From an uncultured Roseburia sp. (GTDB lineage Bacteria; Bacillota; Clostridia; Lachnospirales; Lachnospiraceae), in NCBI GenBank assembly GCA_947642555.1, contig CANRSX010000001.1, positions 154,433-218,432 of the forward strand: a stretch of 64,000 nucleotides of DNA, in the 5' to 3' direction. The notes below the pieces were generated by a model. That model made no database searches. It was not told the DNA's origin and saw only the letters and a list, made by a program, of their open reading frames with translations. The position numbers were made by a program, and so were the translations under genes. Position 1 is the first letter of the stretch. Every line of letters starts with the position of its first letter. Of the stretch, positions 6,988 to 15,378 are shown in pieces.

Positions 6988-7824
6988 TTTTCCCTGAATT
7001 ATTTTGATACCCTCCGGGCGCATACGTAAGGAGGATTTGATCAGATCACGAATCGTCACCGCCCCGCTTCCCGATGCGTTCGCATTCCGCGTCTCGAGAC
7101 TGACCAGGTTATCCACTCCTTCGATCTGAAGCTCCGCGGAATCTTCAATTGTAATCACACGTTCATCATGCGGGATAAAATTGGATATCGCATTCAGAAA
7201 GGTCGTCTTTCCAGATCCGGTCCCGCCGCTGATAAAAATATTGTATTTTGCCTTCACCACGATTTCGAGAAAATGCGCCACCTCCGGCGTGATCGACTGA
7301 TACTGCAGCAGCTTTTCCACCGTCATCGGATCCCTGGAAAACTTACGGATCGTCACGATTGGCCCCTTCAGCGATATCGGCGGCAGCACCACGTTGACAC
7401 GGGAACCGTCCGGTAGCCTGGTATCCACGATGGGATTCGCCTGATTGACCTCCCGCCCCGCCAGTCCCACGATCCGCTGAATCACATCCTCCAGCTTTTT
7501 TTCATCCTCAAAGGTCTCTTCCAGCCGGTGGACACGCCCTGCCTGTTCCACAAAGATCTCATCCGGGCCGTTTACCATGACCTCCGTAATGCTCTCGTCA
7601 TTCATGATAACGTCCAAAATATCGAATCCCCGGATCGACCCGAACACCTGATCCGCAATATTCAGTCTTTCATCAATCGAAAGGTATTCCCCCTGTGCCC
7701 GGCGTTCCATCAGTCCTTCAATAGCGTCCTGCACCTCTTCATCTGTCATAACGCCCAGGGAATATCCGTCCATCAGCTGTTGTCTGATCTGAAGCACAAG
7801 TGCCTGGCGTTCTTCTTTTCTCAT
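6883..7824 (-). pseudogene. cpaF: cpaF/tadA pilus ATPase, interrupted by the element
   Basis: The N-terminal 270 codons of a CpaF-type secretion ATPase that powers tad/Flp pilus assembly. Visible are the N-terminal domain (ITEVMVNGPDEIFVE), the arginine-finger region (VRIRKFSRD-like TIRKFSRDPMT) and Walker A, ISGGTGSGKTTF. The family motif after LRMRP (normally DRIIVGEVRG, Walker B) is lost: from about 7013 the frame continues into the recombinase gene's antisense strand for 44 foreign residues and stops at 6883. ATG 7824 overlaps the tadZ stop (ATGA). The 3' half should lie at the other end of the element, outside this window. Confidence 0.85.
7003..7017. other. Element-chromosome junction (candidate attachment site)
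   Basis: Reading leftward, CpaF coding sequence stops matching its family after the LRMRP codons at about 7013-7017; the sequence TTGATACCCTCCGG spans the boundary. The serine recombinase stop is at 6987. The exact crossover core cannot be fixed without the other end of the element. Confidence 0.6.
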
Positions 7825-8900
7825 CTGTTTTCCCTCTGGCATAAACCGGAGAATACCTCTTTCTCCGCCATCTGCTCTATGATTGTCCGCTCCGTCATAT
7901 TCTCATAGCGCGGAAAACCTCCCAGCGTCTCCGGCTGATCCTGATCCAGCCTGCATCCGGTCCGGCTCCCAAACCTGTTATATAACAGTTTTACCTTTGG
8001 CATCAGCACAATGTCCTCGTTTTTCTCATAAAGATACAATGCCTCGCAGAGCTTTTGTATCTTGCCGTTCGCCGTCTGAGTACCATCCGAAATCAATATC
8101 ACAGAATCGGCGCAGTTTCGCAGCACATAATCCGTATCTGCAACTCCGCTGTTCCTGTCCATAATGACAGAATCATACATGCCGCTTTCCGCCACTGCGC
8201 GCACCAGAACCTCCATATCCTTTGCGCTGATACTTTCGGTATCCGCTGCATGCCTGCACGGTTCCACATAAGAAATACCCGAGATGTCCTGCCGGACCAC
8301 ACTCTCCAGCTTGATGGCAAAATTTCCCCGCTTTGCCTTTAGTGCATACAGCAGATCTCCAAGATCTGCTTTCCCATCTCCCCCAAGAAATGACTCTGTG
8401 GCTCCAAACCGTTCCAGATTCAGATACAGGACCTTCTGCCCCTGATGCTGCAGATAATATGCGCATGCGCATGCAAGCGTTGTTGTCCCGACACCCCCGG
8501 CCGGCGATTCAAATAATAAGACACTCCCCCGGCCTTCCGTCCGACTGCCTGTATGCAGCTGCGAGATCTGCTCCGAACAAAGCGACATCATTTCTTTGAT
8601 CAGTGCGTCTGCATGCTGATATTTCATCAGGACCGGGAGCTTCTGATCCTCCCCCGCCCCCATTCCATCCGAAAGACATGCAAACACGGTATTACCTGAC
8701 AGCGCCTCCTGAACGGAGAGAAAATCTGCTTCCACAAAAACCCCGTTCACCCTGTTCTTCTCCAGAAAGTCCGCGAGCAGATCCGTCCTTCCGAAAAAAT
8801 ACAGTTCAATCCGGTCGCCATAATGCAGGCTGATATAATCTGCAAGCCGGTTCGCGTACTTCTCATCCGTACTTCCAAGTGCAATCTTAAGTTTTATCAT
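7821..8900 (-). CDS. tadZ: TadZ/CpaE-like MinD-family ATPase
   Basis: The protein has 359 residues from ATG 8900 (GAAGGAG upstream; a longer frame from 8918 lacks a site). An N-terminal receiver-like domain (IKLKIALGSTDEKYANRLADY) precedes a ParA/MinD ATPase domain with the deviant Walker A ESPAGGVGTTTLA at about 130-142. TadZ/CpaE proteins place the Flp/tad pilus machine at the pole. The gene overlaps cpaF by ATGA. A TTGACA/TATTCT promoter lies upstream and overlaps palindromes shared with the divergent XRE gene. Confidence 0.8.
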   Translation of the reverse strand: MIKLKIALGSTDEKYANRLADYISLHYGDRIELYFFGRTDLLADFLEKNRVNGVFVEADFLSVQEALSGNTVFACLSDGMGAGEDQKLPVLMKYQHADALIKEMMSLCSEQISQLHTGSRTEGRGSVLLFESPAGGVGTTTLACACAYYLQHQGQKVLYLNLERFGATESFLGGDGKADLGDLLYALKAKRGNFAIKLESVVRQDISGISYVEPCRHAADTESISAKDMEVLVRAVAESGMYDSVIMDRNSGVADTDYVLRNCADSVILISDGTQTANGKIQKLCEALYLYEKNEDIVLMPKVKLLYNRFGSRTGCRLDQDQPETLGGFPRYENMTERTIIEQMAEKEVFSGLCQRENR

Positions 8901-8930
8901 GGCAGAACTCCTTCTCATATTTTCATAAAT

Positions 8931-8959
8931 AGAATATACCCATCTCCCTCATTTGTCAA
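8931..8959 (-). promoter_or_regulatory. Promoter of tadZ-cpaF
   Basis: On the minus strand TTGACA (8959-8954) and TATTCT (8936-8931) are 17 bases apart. The -35 box touches the palindrome ACTCTATAGAGT. Confidence 0.65.
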
Positions 8960-8992
8960 CTCTATAGAGTATATTTACTTACTCTATAGAAT
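8959..8992. promoter_or_regulatory. Pair of ACTCTATAGAGT palindromes, probable operator
   Basis: ACTCTATAGAGT at 8959-8970 is a perfect 12-base palindrome. A near copy ACTCTATAGAAT lies at 8981-8992, 22 bases on. They sit between divergent tadZ and the XRE gene and overlap the tadZ -35 box and a TATAAT (8992-8997) facing the XRE gene, so the XRE protein is the likely binder. Confidence 0.6.
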
Positions 8993-9072
8993 ATAATTTC
9001 TACAAATGGTCTTTGCTACACTAATGTAAAACAACGAAGCAGAAACAATCCCACAAAACCGCACATAAAGGA

Positions 9073-9435
9073 ATGGTGAATAATTTGGAACCTGATAAGG
9101 ATTTTAATCTGACCGTCGGCTTACGGATCCGCGAAGTGCGGGAAGCGCTTCAGATGACACGCGCAGAATTCAGCGAGAAATGCGACTTATCCGAGAGCTT
9201 TCTTGCCGCCGTCGAGAGCGGCAAAAAGAGCGTTACCTCAAAAACCTTATATAAAATCTGTACCTCCATGAATATCTCCGCAGACTATTTCATACGCGGA
9301 AAAGGAAACGGGTTTGAGACGGATACCGTGTTAGAGCTGATCAGCTCGATGGATAAGCTGCCGCGGGAGTCCGCGCTGCGCATCCTGCGCGAATACGCAA
9401 ATGTGGTGAATGCTCTTGAGATGAAAAAGAAATGA
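9073..9435 (+). CDS. XRE-family regulator divergent from the tad locus
   Basis: The protein has 120 residues. The helix-turn-helix spans about residues 16-55 (IREVREALQMTRAEFSEKCDLSESFLAAVESG). A short helical C terminus may be for dimer contact. The start is uncertain: ATG 9073 directly follows AAAGGA with poor spacing, and TTG 9085 would have better spacing. It is divergent from tadZ with two palindromes between the genes, so it probably regulates pilus expression and itself. Confidence 0.72.
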   Translation: MVNNLEPDKDFNLTVGLRIREVREALQMTRAEFSEKCDLSESFLAAVESGKKSVTSKTLYKICTSMNISADYFIRGKGNGFETDTVLELISSMDKLPRESALRILREYANVVNALEMKKK

Positions 9436-9462
9436 CAGAACAGACATTTTTTCCGTAAAAAT

Positions 9463-9514
9463 GGAGCCGCTGCTCCGACAGATTATTTATCTGTTTTTGC
9501 AGTGGCTCCTTTTA
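9463..9514 (+). terminator. Intrinsic terminator of the XRE gene
   Basis: GGAGCCGCTGC (9463-9473) pairs with GCAGTGGCTCC (9499-9509, one G-T wobble), followed by TTTTAT. It overlaps the 3' end of the opposing nucleotidyltransferase gene. Confidence 0.65.
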
Positions 9515-9843
9515 TCTATGATTATCTTCCCTGGCAACACTAATCCGATACATTGCCAATTCCCTGGCCATCTGTTAAAATGGTCAATATTTTTCACAAT
9601 CGGCATAATCTGCAGATCATCGTCAAAATTATATTCAAAGGTCTCATCCGAAAGTACCCGTCCTTTCTTCTGAATCTCCTGATCCGGCAGATCTACAAGA
9701 ATCATAATATCGATATCCGAATCCGGTCCGAAATCCCCGCGCGCATAGGAGCCATACAAAATCACTGTCTTTAAACCGCTTCCATACAACTGATGTATGT
9801 CATTTACATATTTTTTCAATATCGCTTTTAACTGATCCGGCAT
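9487..9843 (-). CDS. MNT-type nucleotidyltransferase, altered C terminus
   Basis: The protein has 118 residues with the minimal nucleotidyltransferase signature GSYARGD ... DSDIDIMI at about residues 30-47. Such MntA proteins usually act as antitoxins, AMPylating an HEPN RNase toxin encoded next to them. The family-like sequence ends at about KNIDHFNRW; the last 25 residues look foreign. The following HEPN gene survives only as about 19 codons in an overlapping frame. GGAGGGGG lies upstream of ATG 9843. It is probably an orphan antitoxin remnant. Confidence 0.7.
   Translation of the reverse strand: MPDQLKAILKKYVNDIHQLYGSGLKTVILYGSYARGDFGPDSDIDIMILVDLPDQEIQKKGRVLSDETFEYNFDDDLQIMPIVKNIDHFNRWPGNWQCIGLVLPGKIIIDKRSHCKNR
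9512..9571 (-). pseudogene. Possible remnant of a HEPN toxin gene start
   Basis: In the frame overlapping the end of the MNT gene, ATG 9571 opens MARELAMYRISVAREDNHR then stops. The pattern MxxELxxYRxxxARED is like the first residues of HEPN proteins paired with MNT. A 9-base direct repeat GCCAGGGAA occurs at both ends of this short segment, as expected for a deletion scar. The evidence is short and the call is tentative. Confidence 0.35.
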
Positions 9844-9884
9844 TCATTCATCCCCCTCCCAGGCTGCCTTTTTGTCCTTATGCA

Positions 9885-9914
9885 AAGACCTCCCCGGGGG
9901 ACCGGGGAGGTCTT
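9885..9914 (-). terminator. Strong hairpin after the oad operon
   Basis: AAGACCTCCCCGG (9885-9897) pairs perfectly with CCGGGGAGGTCTT (9902-9914) around a 4-base loop. The T tract on the minus side is short. It lies 53 bases after the last gene of the decarboxylase operon. Confidence 0.6.
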
Positions 9915-9966
9915 ACTCTCATTACAACAAGCTGACCCTCGAAACATGGCAGCATTTGTTTCATTC

Positions 9967-11385
9967 TTACACCGGATACGCCCCATTCTTCGTATCCGCG
10001 ATCGAAGCGTCCACCTTCTTCTGCTGCGCCTCGCGGTACTTGAAGAACTCGGTGGCCACCTGCGGGAAGAGCGCGTAGGAAAGCACGTCCTCGTCCTGCT
10101 GCTTCCACTGCTTCATCTCAGCCTCGATCTTGTCGAGCTCCGGCTCAAGCAGGTCGGCATATCTGCAGGTGATCGCGTTCTTCTTCTCCTCGCCGAGCAC
10201 CTTGTCGACCACTTCCGGGTTAAACGGCTTTACGGTCTGGCCGTACTTGCCGAGCAGGACGTCCTTCGTCTCCTTGGTCGCCACCTTGTAGCGCTCGCCC
10301 ATTAAGACGTTAAAGACTGCCTGCGTACCCACGATCTGGGAGGACGGCGTCACGAGAGGCGGCTCGCCGAGATCCTTGCGCACGCGCGGGATCTCCTGAA
10401 GCACTTCCTCATACTTATCCTCCGCATGCTGCTCCTTCAACTGGGAAACCATGTTGGAGAGCATACCGCCCGGTACCTGGTAGAGCAGGGTCTTGATATC
10501 CACGCCGAGCACCTTCGGATTTAAAAGGCCGCTTGCAAGCGCCTCCTCGCGGAGCGGACGGAAATACTCTGCGATCTCGGCCAGCTTGTTCTGATCCAGT
10601 CCGGTATCATACTCGCTGCCCTTAAACGCCTCCACCATAACCTCGGTAGCCGGCTGGGATGTTCCGAGCGCAAACGGCGACATCGCGGTATCGATGATAT
10701 CGCAGCCCGCCTCCACGGCCTTCATACAGGTCATGGAAGCCACGCCGGACGTATAGTGGGTGTGAAGCTCAATCGGAAGGTGTGTCGCGGACTTTAACGC
10801 GGACACGAGCTCCTTTGCCTGCTGCGGCACCAGAAGACCGGCCATATCCTTGATACAGATGGAATCCGCACCCATCTCCTCGATGTTCTTCGCCACGCCG
10901 GTCCAGTACTCCAGCGTATAAGCGTCGCCGAGCGTGTAGGACAGCGCAACCTGTGCATGTCCCTTCTCCTTATTACATGCGGTCACTGCGGTCTGCAGGT
11001 TGCGCATATCGTTTAAGCAGTCAAAAATACGGATGATATCGATCCCGTTTGCGATCGATTTCTGTACAAAATACTCCACCACATCATCCGCGTACGGACG
11101 GTAGCCCAGGATGTTCTGCCCGCGGAAAAGCATCTGCAGCTTCGTCTTCTTAAATCCGGCCTTTAATTTGCGCAGACGATCCCACGGATCCTCCTTTAAG
11201 AAACGCAGGGACGCGTCAAAGGTAGCTCCTCCCCAGCACTCGACTGCATGATAGCCGATCTGATCCATCTTGTCGATGATCGGCAGCATCTGCTCTGTCG
11301 TCATTCTGGTCGCGATCAGGGACTGATGCGCGTCACGCAGAATCGTCTCTGTTATTTTTAATGGTCTTTTCACCACTTCTGACAT
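9967..11385 (-). CDS. oadA: Oxaloacetate decarboxylase-type carboxyltransferase (alpha)
   Basis: A biotin-dependent carboxyltransferase of 472 residues acting between oxaloacetate/pyruvate and carboxybiotin. The TIM-barrel motifs are visible: metal-binding ETILRDAHQS near residue 14, catalytic-lysine CIKDMAG near 180, and HTH in ELHTHYTSG near 209. The PYC/OAD-type helical C-terminal region follows. Unlike fused OadA or PycB it lacks its own biotinyl domain, which is encoded separately at 12568. It is the last gene of a five-gene sodium-pump operon, 18 bases after oadB. GGAGG precedes ATG 11385. Confidence 0.88.
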   Translation of the reverse strand: MSEVVKRPLKITETILRDAHQSLIATRMTTEQMLPIIDKMDQIGYHAVECWGGATFDASLRFLKEDPWDRLRKLKAGFKKTKLQMLFRGQNILGYRPYADDVVEYFVQKSIANGIDIIRIFDCLNDMRNLQTAVTACNKEKGHAQVALSYTLGDAYTLEYWTGVAKNIEEMGADSICIKDMAGLLVPQQAKELVSALKSATHLPIELHTHYTSGVASMTCMKAVEAGCDIIDTAMSPFALGTSQPATEVMVEAFKGSEYDTGLDQNKLAEIAEYFRPLREEALASGLLNPKVLGVDIKTLLYQVPGGMLSNMVSQLKEQHAEDKYEEVLQEIPRVRKDLGEPPLVTPSSQIVGTQAVFNVLMGERYKVATKETKDVLLGKYGQTVKPFNPEVVDKVLGEEKKNAITCRYADLLEPELDKIEAEMKQWKQQDEDVLSYALFPQVATEFFKYREAQQKKVDASIADTKNGAYPV

Positions 11386-11403
11386 GAAATAATCCTCCTC
11401 CTA

Positions 11404-12552
11404 TTAAATTCCGAATATCGCCATGAACACACCGGCCGCTACCGCGGTACCGATCACACCGGCAACGTTCGGTCCCATTGCATGCATTAGTAAGAAGTTC
11501 GTCGGATCCTCCTCCGCGCCGACCTTCTGCGACACACGTGCCGCCATCGGAACGGCGGACACGCCCGCGGAGCCGATCAACGGGTTGATCTTACCCTTTG
11601 TGATAAAGCAGAGCAGCTTGCCGAAGAGAACGCCCGCTAACGTACCGAACATAAATGCAACCAGTCCTAAGATCACGATCTTGATCGTCGTCCAGTTTAA
11701 GAATGCCTCCGCGCTCGTGGATGCGCCCACGGAAGTACCCAGCAGGATAACCACGATATACATCAGCGCGTTTGAAGCCGTATCCGTCAGCTGGCGCACC
11801 ACGCCGCTCTCGCGGAACAGGTTGCCGAGCATCAGCATACCGACTAACGGCGCCGTCGTCGGAAGGATCGTACATACGACAATTGTCACGACAATCGGGA
11901 AGAGGATGCGCTCCAGCTTGGATACCGGACGCAGGTTCTGCATCTTGATCGCGCGCTCCTTCTTCGTCGTAAACAGCTTCATGATCGGCGGCTGGATAAT
12001 CGGCACCAGCGCCATGTACGAATATGCCGCCACGGCGATGGGCCCCATCAGGCCGGACTGGCCGAGCTTTCCGGCGAGGAAAATCGAGGTCGGGCCGTCC
12101 GCTCCTCCGATGATGGACACGGCTGCCGCAGCCTTGTCGTTAAAGCCCATCAGGATCGCAAGGAAATACGCGCCGAAGATACCGAACTGAGCGGCTGCTC
12201 CGAGCAGGAAGCTGACCGGGTTCGCGATCAGCGGCCCGAAATCCGTCATCGCGCCGACGCCCAGGAAAATCAGCGACGGCAGGATGGACCATTCGTCTAA
12301 GATATAAAAATAGTGGAACAAACCTCCCACCCCGTTGCTCATCTGCTCCGGGGTCGCAAAAATATCGGGATAAATATTTACAAGCAGCATACCAAACGCA
12401 ATCGGAACCAGCAGCAGCGGCTCAAAGCCCCAGCGGATCGCCAGATAAAGGAAGAAACAGGCGACGGCAATCATGGCCACATTTCCGATTGTCAGGTTGA
12501 AGAAGGCAGTCTGATGCAGGAGGTTTCCCATTGTCTCCGTAAAATAGCTCAT
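11404..12552 (-). CDS. oadB: Sodium-pumping decarboxylase beta subunit
   Basis: An integral membrane subunit of 382 residues that decarboxylates carboxybiotin and exports sodium ions. The hallmark segment [18 protein letters not shown] (about residues 142-160) carries the conserved Asp used in sodium and proton transport. Many hydrophobic helices span the length, and the start [14 protein letters not shown] fits the short N terminus of family members. It sits between the biotin carrier and oadA genes. The product serves any carboxyltransferase that charges the shared biotin carrier. Confidence 0.9.
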   Translation of the reverse strand: MSYFTETMGNLLHQTAFFNLTIGNVAMIAVACFFLYLAIRWGFEPLLLVPIAFGMLLVNIYPDIFATPEQMSNGVGGLFHYFYILDEWSILPSLIFLGVGAMTDFGPLIANPVSFLLGAAAQFGIFGAYFLAILMGFNDKAAAAVSIIGGADGPTSIFLAGKLGQSGLMGPIAVAAYSYMALVPIIQPPIMKLFTTKKERAIKMQNLRPVSKLERILFPIVVTIVVCTILPTTAPLVGMLMLGNLFRESGVVRQLTDTASNALMYIVVILLGTSVGASTSAEAFLNWTTIKIVILGLVAFMFGTLAGVLFGKLLCFITKGKINPLIGSAGVSAVPMAARVSQKVGAEEDPTNFLLMHAMGPNVAGVIGTAVAAGVFMAIFGI

Positions 12553-12567
12553 TGTCTTCCTCCTACA

Positions 12568-12942
12568 TTAGTTTAAAGTTGCAAGTAACGCACCCGCTTC
12601 TACCATATCTCCAACGCTCACGTTGATGCTTGCCACGGTACCGTCCTCGGTCGCGACAACCGGCGTCTCCATCTTCATGATCTCTAAGATTAAGATCGGA
12701 TCGCCCTTCTTCACGGAAGCGCCCACGGAAGACTCGATCTTAAACACCTTTCCGGCTGCTCCTGCCTCGATCTTCACGCTCCCGGCTCCTCCGGCCGCCG
12801 GCTTTGCTGCCGGTGCAGGCGCTGCCGCCGGTGCGGGCGCTGCCGCACGTCTCGGCGCTGCCGCCGGTGCGCTGACCGTTCCGTTCTCCTCCACCGTCAC
12901 GTCATAAGCGGTTCCGTTTACCGTAATCGTATAGCTTTTCAT
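12568..12942 (-). CDS. Biotin carboxyl carrier protein of the sodium pump (gamma/delta)
   Basis: The carrier has 124 residues. The N-terminal strand (MKSYTITVNGTAYDVTVEE) is followed by a flexible Ala/Pro linker (residues 25-50) and a biotinyl domain with the attachment motif EIMKMETPV; the second Lys is biotinylated. The swinging carrier moves CO2 from the carboxyltransferase(s) to OadB. It is separated by 15 bases from oadB. The long Ala-Pro linker is typical of MmdC/GcdC-type carriers. Confidence 0.92.
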   Translation of the reverse strand: MKSYTITVNGTAYDVTVEENGTVSAPAAAPRRAAAPAPAAAPAPAAKPAAGGAGSVKIEAGAAGKVFKIESSVGASVKKGDPILILEIMKMETPVVATEDGTVASINVSVGDMVEAGALLATLN

Positions 12943-13016
12943 TCTGATTTCCTCCTGTTTTTACTATTGAATTCCTGACGGAAGAACGCGAATCCGCATT
13001 CCTCCCCGTGATATTA

Positions 13017-13745
13017 TTATCTTCTGCGGATCGAACGCACGACAAACGAATCCGCAGGAACTCCCGCATCCGCGGCAACCGCCGCCGCAATCACCGCAAC
13101 CAGCTCCAGGTCATCCGCAAGCTGCTGCTGTTCCTCTCTCTGCTCTATCTGTGTGACGACAGGCGCTTCCTTCTTCTCCTCCGTCTTCTTTTTGGAGGAT
13201 TTTCCCTGAACAACTGAAATAAACCGGAAGCAGTAAATGATCAGGCTGATTAAGATCAGCACGGCGAACACGGTTCCCATGCCCATCAGGGTATTTAACG
13301 CCGCCTTCGTCATCTTCTCGCCCATTGTATAGTTGAGATCCGCCGACGCGTCGATCAGCTCTAACTGCTCCGCCTCATAGCTGTACTCATAGACAAACGA
13401 GACAATCACTTCCCTGCCCGAAAACTCAGCCTTCTGCTCTACCGTCACCGTGGTCTGCGCCATTGTGATCGTGCACTCTCCGGTGTTCTGGAATTCGCCC
13501 AGATCCGCGGTCACCTCGTCCCAGGAATCGATCAGCTTCACCAGCGCTTCTGACTGGTAGCTCTTCTGCTGCTCCTTCTGCTCCGGCGTCATCACCGCGA
13601 GCGCGTTCACATTCTGGTCCGCCAGCGTCTGAAGCTCATCATAGGTCATCCCGAAGTAATCCACGGTCCGCGGGTCCTCCCCGCACGCAGCGAACGCCAG
13701 AACCATAAAGCAAAGACAAAGTATAAGAGATAATTTTTTCTTCAT
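13017..13745 (-). CDS. oadG: OadG-like lipoprotein subunit
   Basis: The protein has 242 residues from ATG 13745 (AAAGGTG upstream). It starts with a lipoprotein signal, MKKKLSLILCLCFMVLAFAAC, ending in a lipobox Cys. An extracellular domain of about 120 residues follows (DUF3887-like fold, tentative), then the OadG transmembrane helix (VFAVLILISLIIYCFRF) and a charged cytoplasmic tail ending VPADSFVVRSIRRR. OadG anchors the carboxyltransferase to OadB. The N-terminal extracellular extension is an addition to the short classical OadG and is common only in Clostridia-type pumps. Confidence 0.78.
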   Translation of the reverse strand: MKKKLSLILCLCFMVLAFAACGEDPRTVDYFGMTYDELQTLADQNVNALAVMTPEQKEQQKSYQSEALVKLIDSWDEVTADLGEFQNTGECTITMAQTTVTVEQKAEFSGREVIVSFVYEYSYEAEQLELIDASADLNYTMGEKMTKAALNTLMGMGTVFAVLILISLIIYCFRFISVVQGKSSKKKTEEKKEAPVVTQIEQREEQQQLADDLELVAVIAAAVAADAGVPADSFVVRSIRRR

Positions 13746-13758
13746 AGACTTCACCTTT

Positions 13759-15195
13759 CTATTTTGTTCCATGTTTCTTGTCCGGCACGCCCGCGCACTT
13801 CGTATATAACAGCTCAAACGCATTGATCAGGTACTTTCTCGTATCCGCCGGATCGATGATCAGATCCACATATCCTCTGCGGGCCGCCGTCTCGGCGCTG
13901 CCCTGCAGCTTATCGTACTCTTTTGCCTTCTCGGCGATCTCGTCCGCGGAAGCGTCCGCATACATGATCTTCGCGGCGAGCTCTGCCTCCATCATACCGA
14001 TCTTCGCATCCGTCCACGCGTAGACAAAATCAGCGCCGATGGACTTCGCGTTCATCGCCACATACGCGCTGCCGAAGGCCTCGCCCGTGATCAGGTTCAC
14101 CTTCGGGCAGTCCGCTCCGGCAAAGGCGCTCGTCATGCGTGCCAGCGCGCGCGCAAGGTTCTTCTCGGAGCACATGCATGCCTTAAATCCTCTTACGTTC
14201 GTCAGAGTAAGAACCGGAATCTCGAATGCATCGCAGAACTGTACGAAATCCGCCGCCTTATTGCATCCTCTCGCGGAGAGCACCGGCGCGAATTCCTCCG
14301 CCTTCTTCCCCTCTGCGTCATAGACCTCGGAGCAGTTCGCCACCGCGCCGATCGTCATGCCGTTTAAGCGGATAAAGCCGGTCACCATATCCTTTGCATA
14401 ATCCCTCTTCGTCTCAAAGAAGGCATGTCCGTCCGCCATCTCAGCCAGCAGATATCTCGGATCCCCCTTCATCACGTCCATGCTCCCGCAGGCACGGTTT
14501 AAGTCGTCCTCACAGTCCCCGGTGTACACGTCGCCCTCGTTATTTAAAGGAAGAAGCCCGACCAGCTCGCGGATCGCGGAGAGGATCTCATCCTCCGAAC
14601 CCACCATATCGATGCAGCCGTTCTCCTCACTCTGGAACTTCGCCGCCGAGGTATCACACTTGTCGATGCGGTTGCCGTCGATCGCGTTGGGAGAATTTAC
14701 AAACATTTTTCCTTTGCTCTCCTCGATAAACGCGAAATCGCAGAGCGCCGGAACCACGGAAAGACCGCCGCCGCAGCTGCCGAATACCGCCGCGATCTGC
14801 GGGATCACGCCGGACGCCGCGACCTCCTTCGCGTAAATCTGGCCGAATCCGTCGAGCGCATCCACAGACTCCTGAAGACGCATCCCGGCGCAGTCGATAA
14901 ATCCGATCACCGGAGCCCCCATCTTCATCGCCATGTCATAGACCGACGCGATCTTCTTCGCGTGCATCTCACCGATCGTCCCGTTTAACACGGAGGCGTC
15001 CTGGCTGTAAACAAATACCAGGTTTCCGTCAATCAGGCCGTGACCCGTGATCACGCCGTCGGAAGGTGTGCCGGCGGCTGCAAGATTAAAGTCCGTGCTT
15101 CTTGCTGTTACGAGAGAACCAAGCTCAATGAAGCTGTTCTCATCGACTAATCTGGTGATGCGCTGCAAAGCCAGATTATCACTACTACTACTCAT
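13759..15195 (-). CDS. mmdA: Acyl-CoA carboxyltransferase (methylmalonyl-CoA decarboxylase alpha type)
   Basis: The protein has 478 residues from ATG 15195 (GGAGGG upstream). Both crotonase-like halves of the carboxyltransferase fold are present, with an N-terminal oxyanion region PVIGFIDCAGMRLQES and VFGSCGGGLSVVPALCDF, and a C-terminal NLITGEAFGSAYVAM. Family members move CO2 between methylmalonyl-CoA, glutaconyl-CoA or malonyl-CoA and biotin; the substrate cannot be read from the sequence. It is the first gene of the pump operon behind a TTGAAA/TATAAT promoter. Having this and oadA in one operon is unusual. Confidence 0.85.
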   Translation of the reverse strand: MSSSSDNLALQRITRLVDENSFIELGSLVTARSTDFNLAAAGTPSDGVITGHGLIDGNLVFVYSQDASVLNGTIGEMHAKKIASVYDMAMKMGAPVIGFIDCAGMRLQESVDALDGFGQIYAKEVAASGVIPQIAAVFGSCGGGLSVVPALCDFAFIEESKGKMFVNSPNAIDGNRIDKCDTSAAKFQSEENGCIDMVGSEDEILSAIRELVGLLPLNNEGDVYTGDCEDDLNRACGSMDVMKGDPRYLLAEMADGHAFFETKRDYAKDMVTGFIRLNGMTIGAVANCSEVYDAEGKKAEEFAPVLSARGCNKAADFVQFCDAFEIPVLTLTNVRGFKACMCSEKNLARALARMTSAFAGADCPKVNLITGEAFGSAYVAMNAKSIGADFVYAWTDAKIGMMEAELAAKIMYADASADEIAEKAKEYDKLQGSAETAARRGYVDLIIDPADTRKYLINAFELLYTKCAGVPDKKHGTK

Positions 15196-15260
15196 TCGTT
15201 TGCCCTCCATCTATAAGATATTTGTGAATTTTGAAAAATCAACAAATTCCGCTAGGATAA

Positions 15261-15289
15261 ATTATAGTTGTTTTCCCGCCACATTTCAA
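15261..15289 (-). promoter_or_regulatory. Promoter of the mmdA-oad operon
   Basis: On the minus strand TTGAAA (15289-15284) and a consensus TATAAT (15266-15261) are 17 bases apart, about 65 bases upstream of mmdA. Confidence 0.7.
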
Positions 15290-15378
15290 GTAAAAATCCG
15301 GTAAATTGTTAAATTTCTGACGATTTCCAAACCCCTGCGGTTCCCGCGTCCATCCGGCAGGCACTGCGCCGCTTTGGC

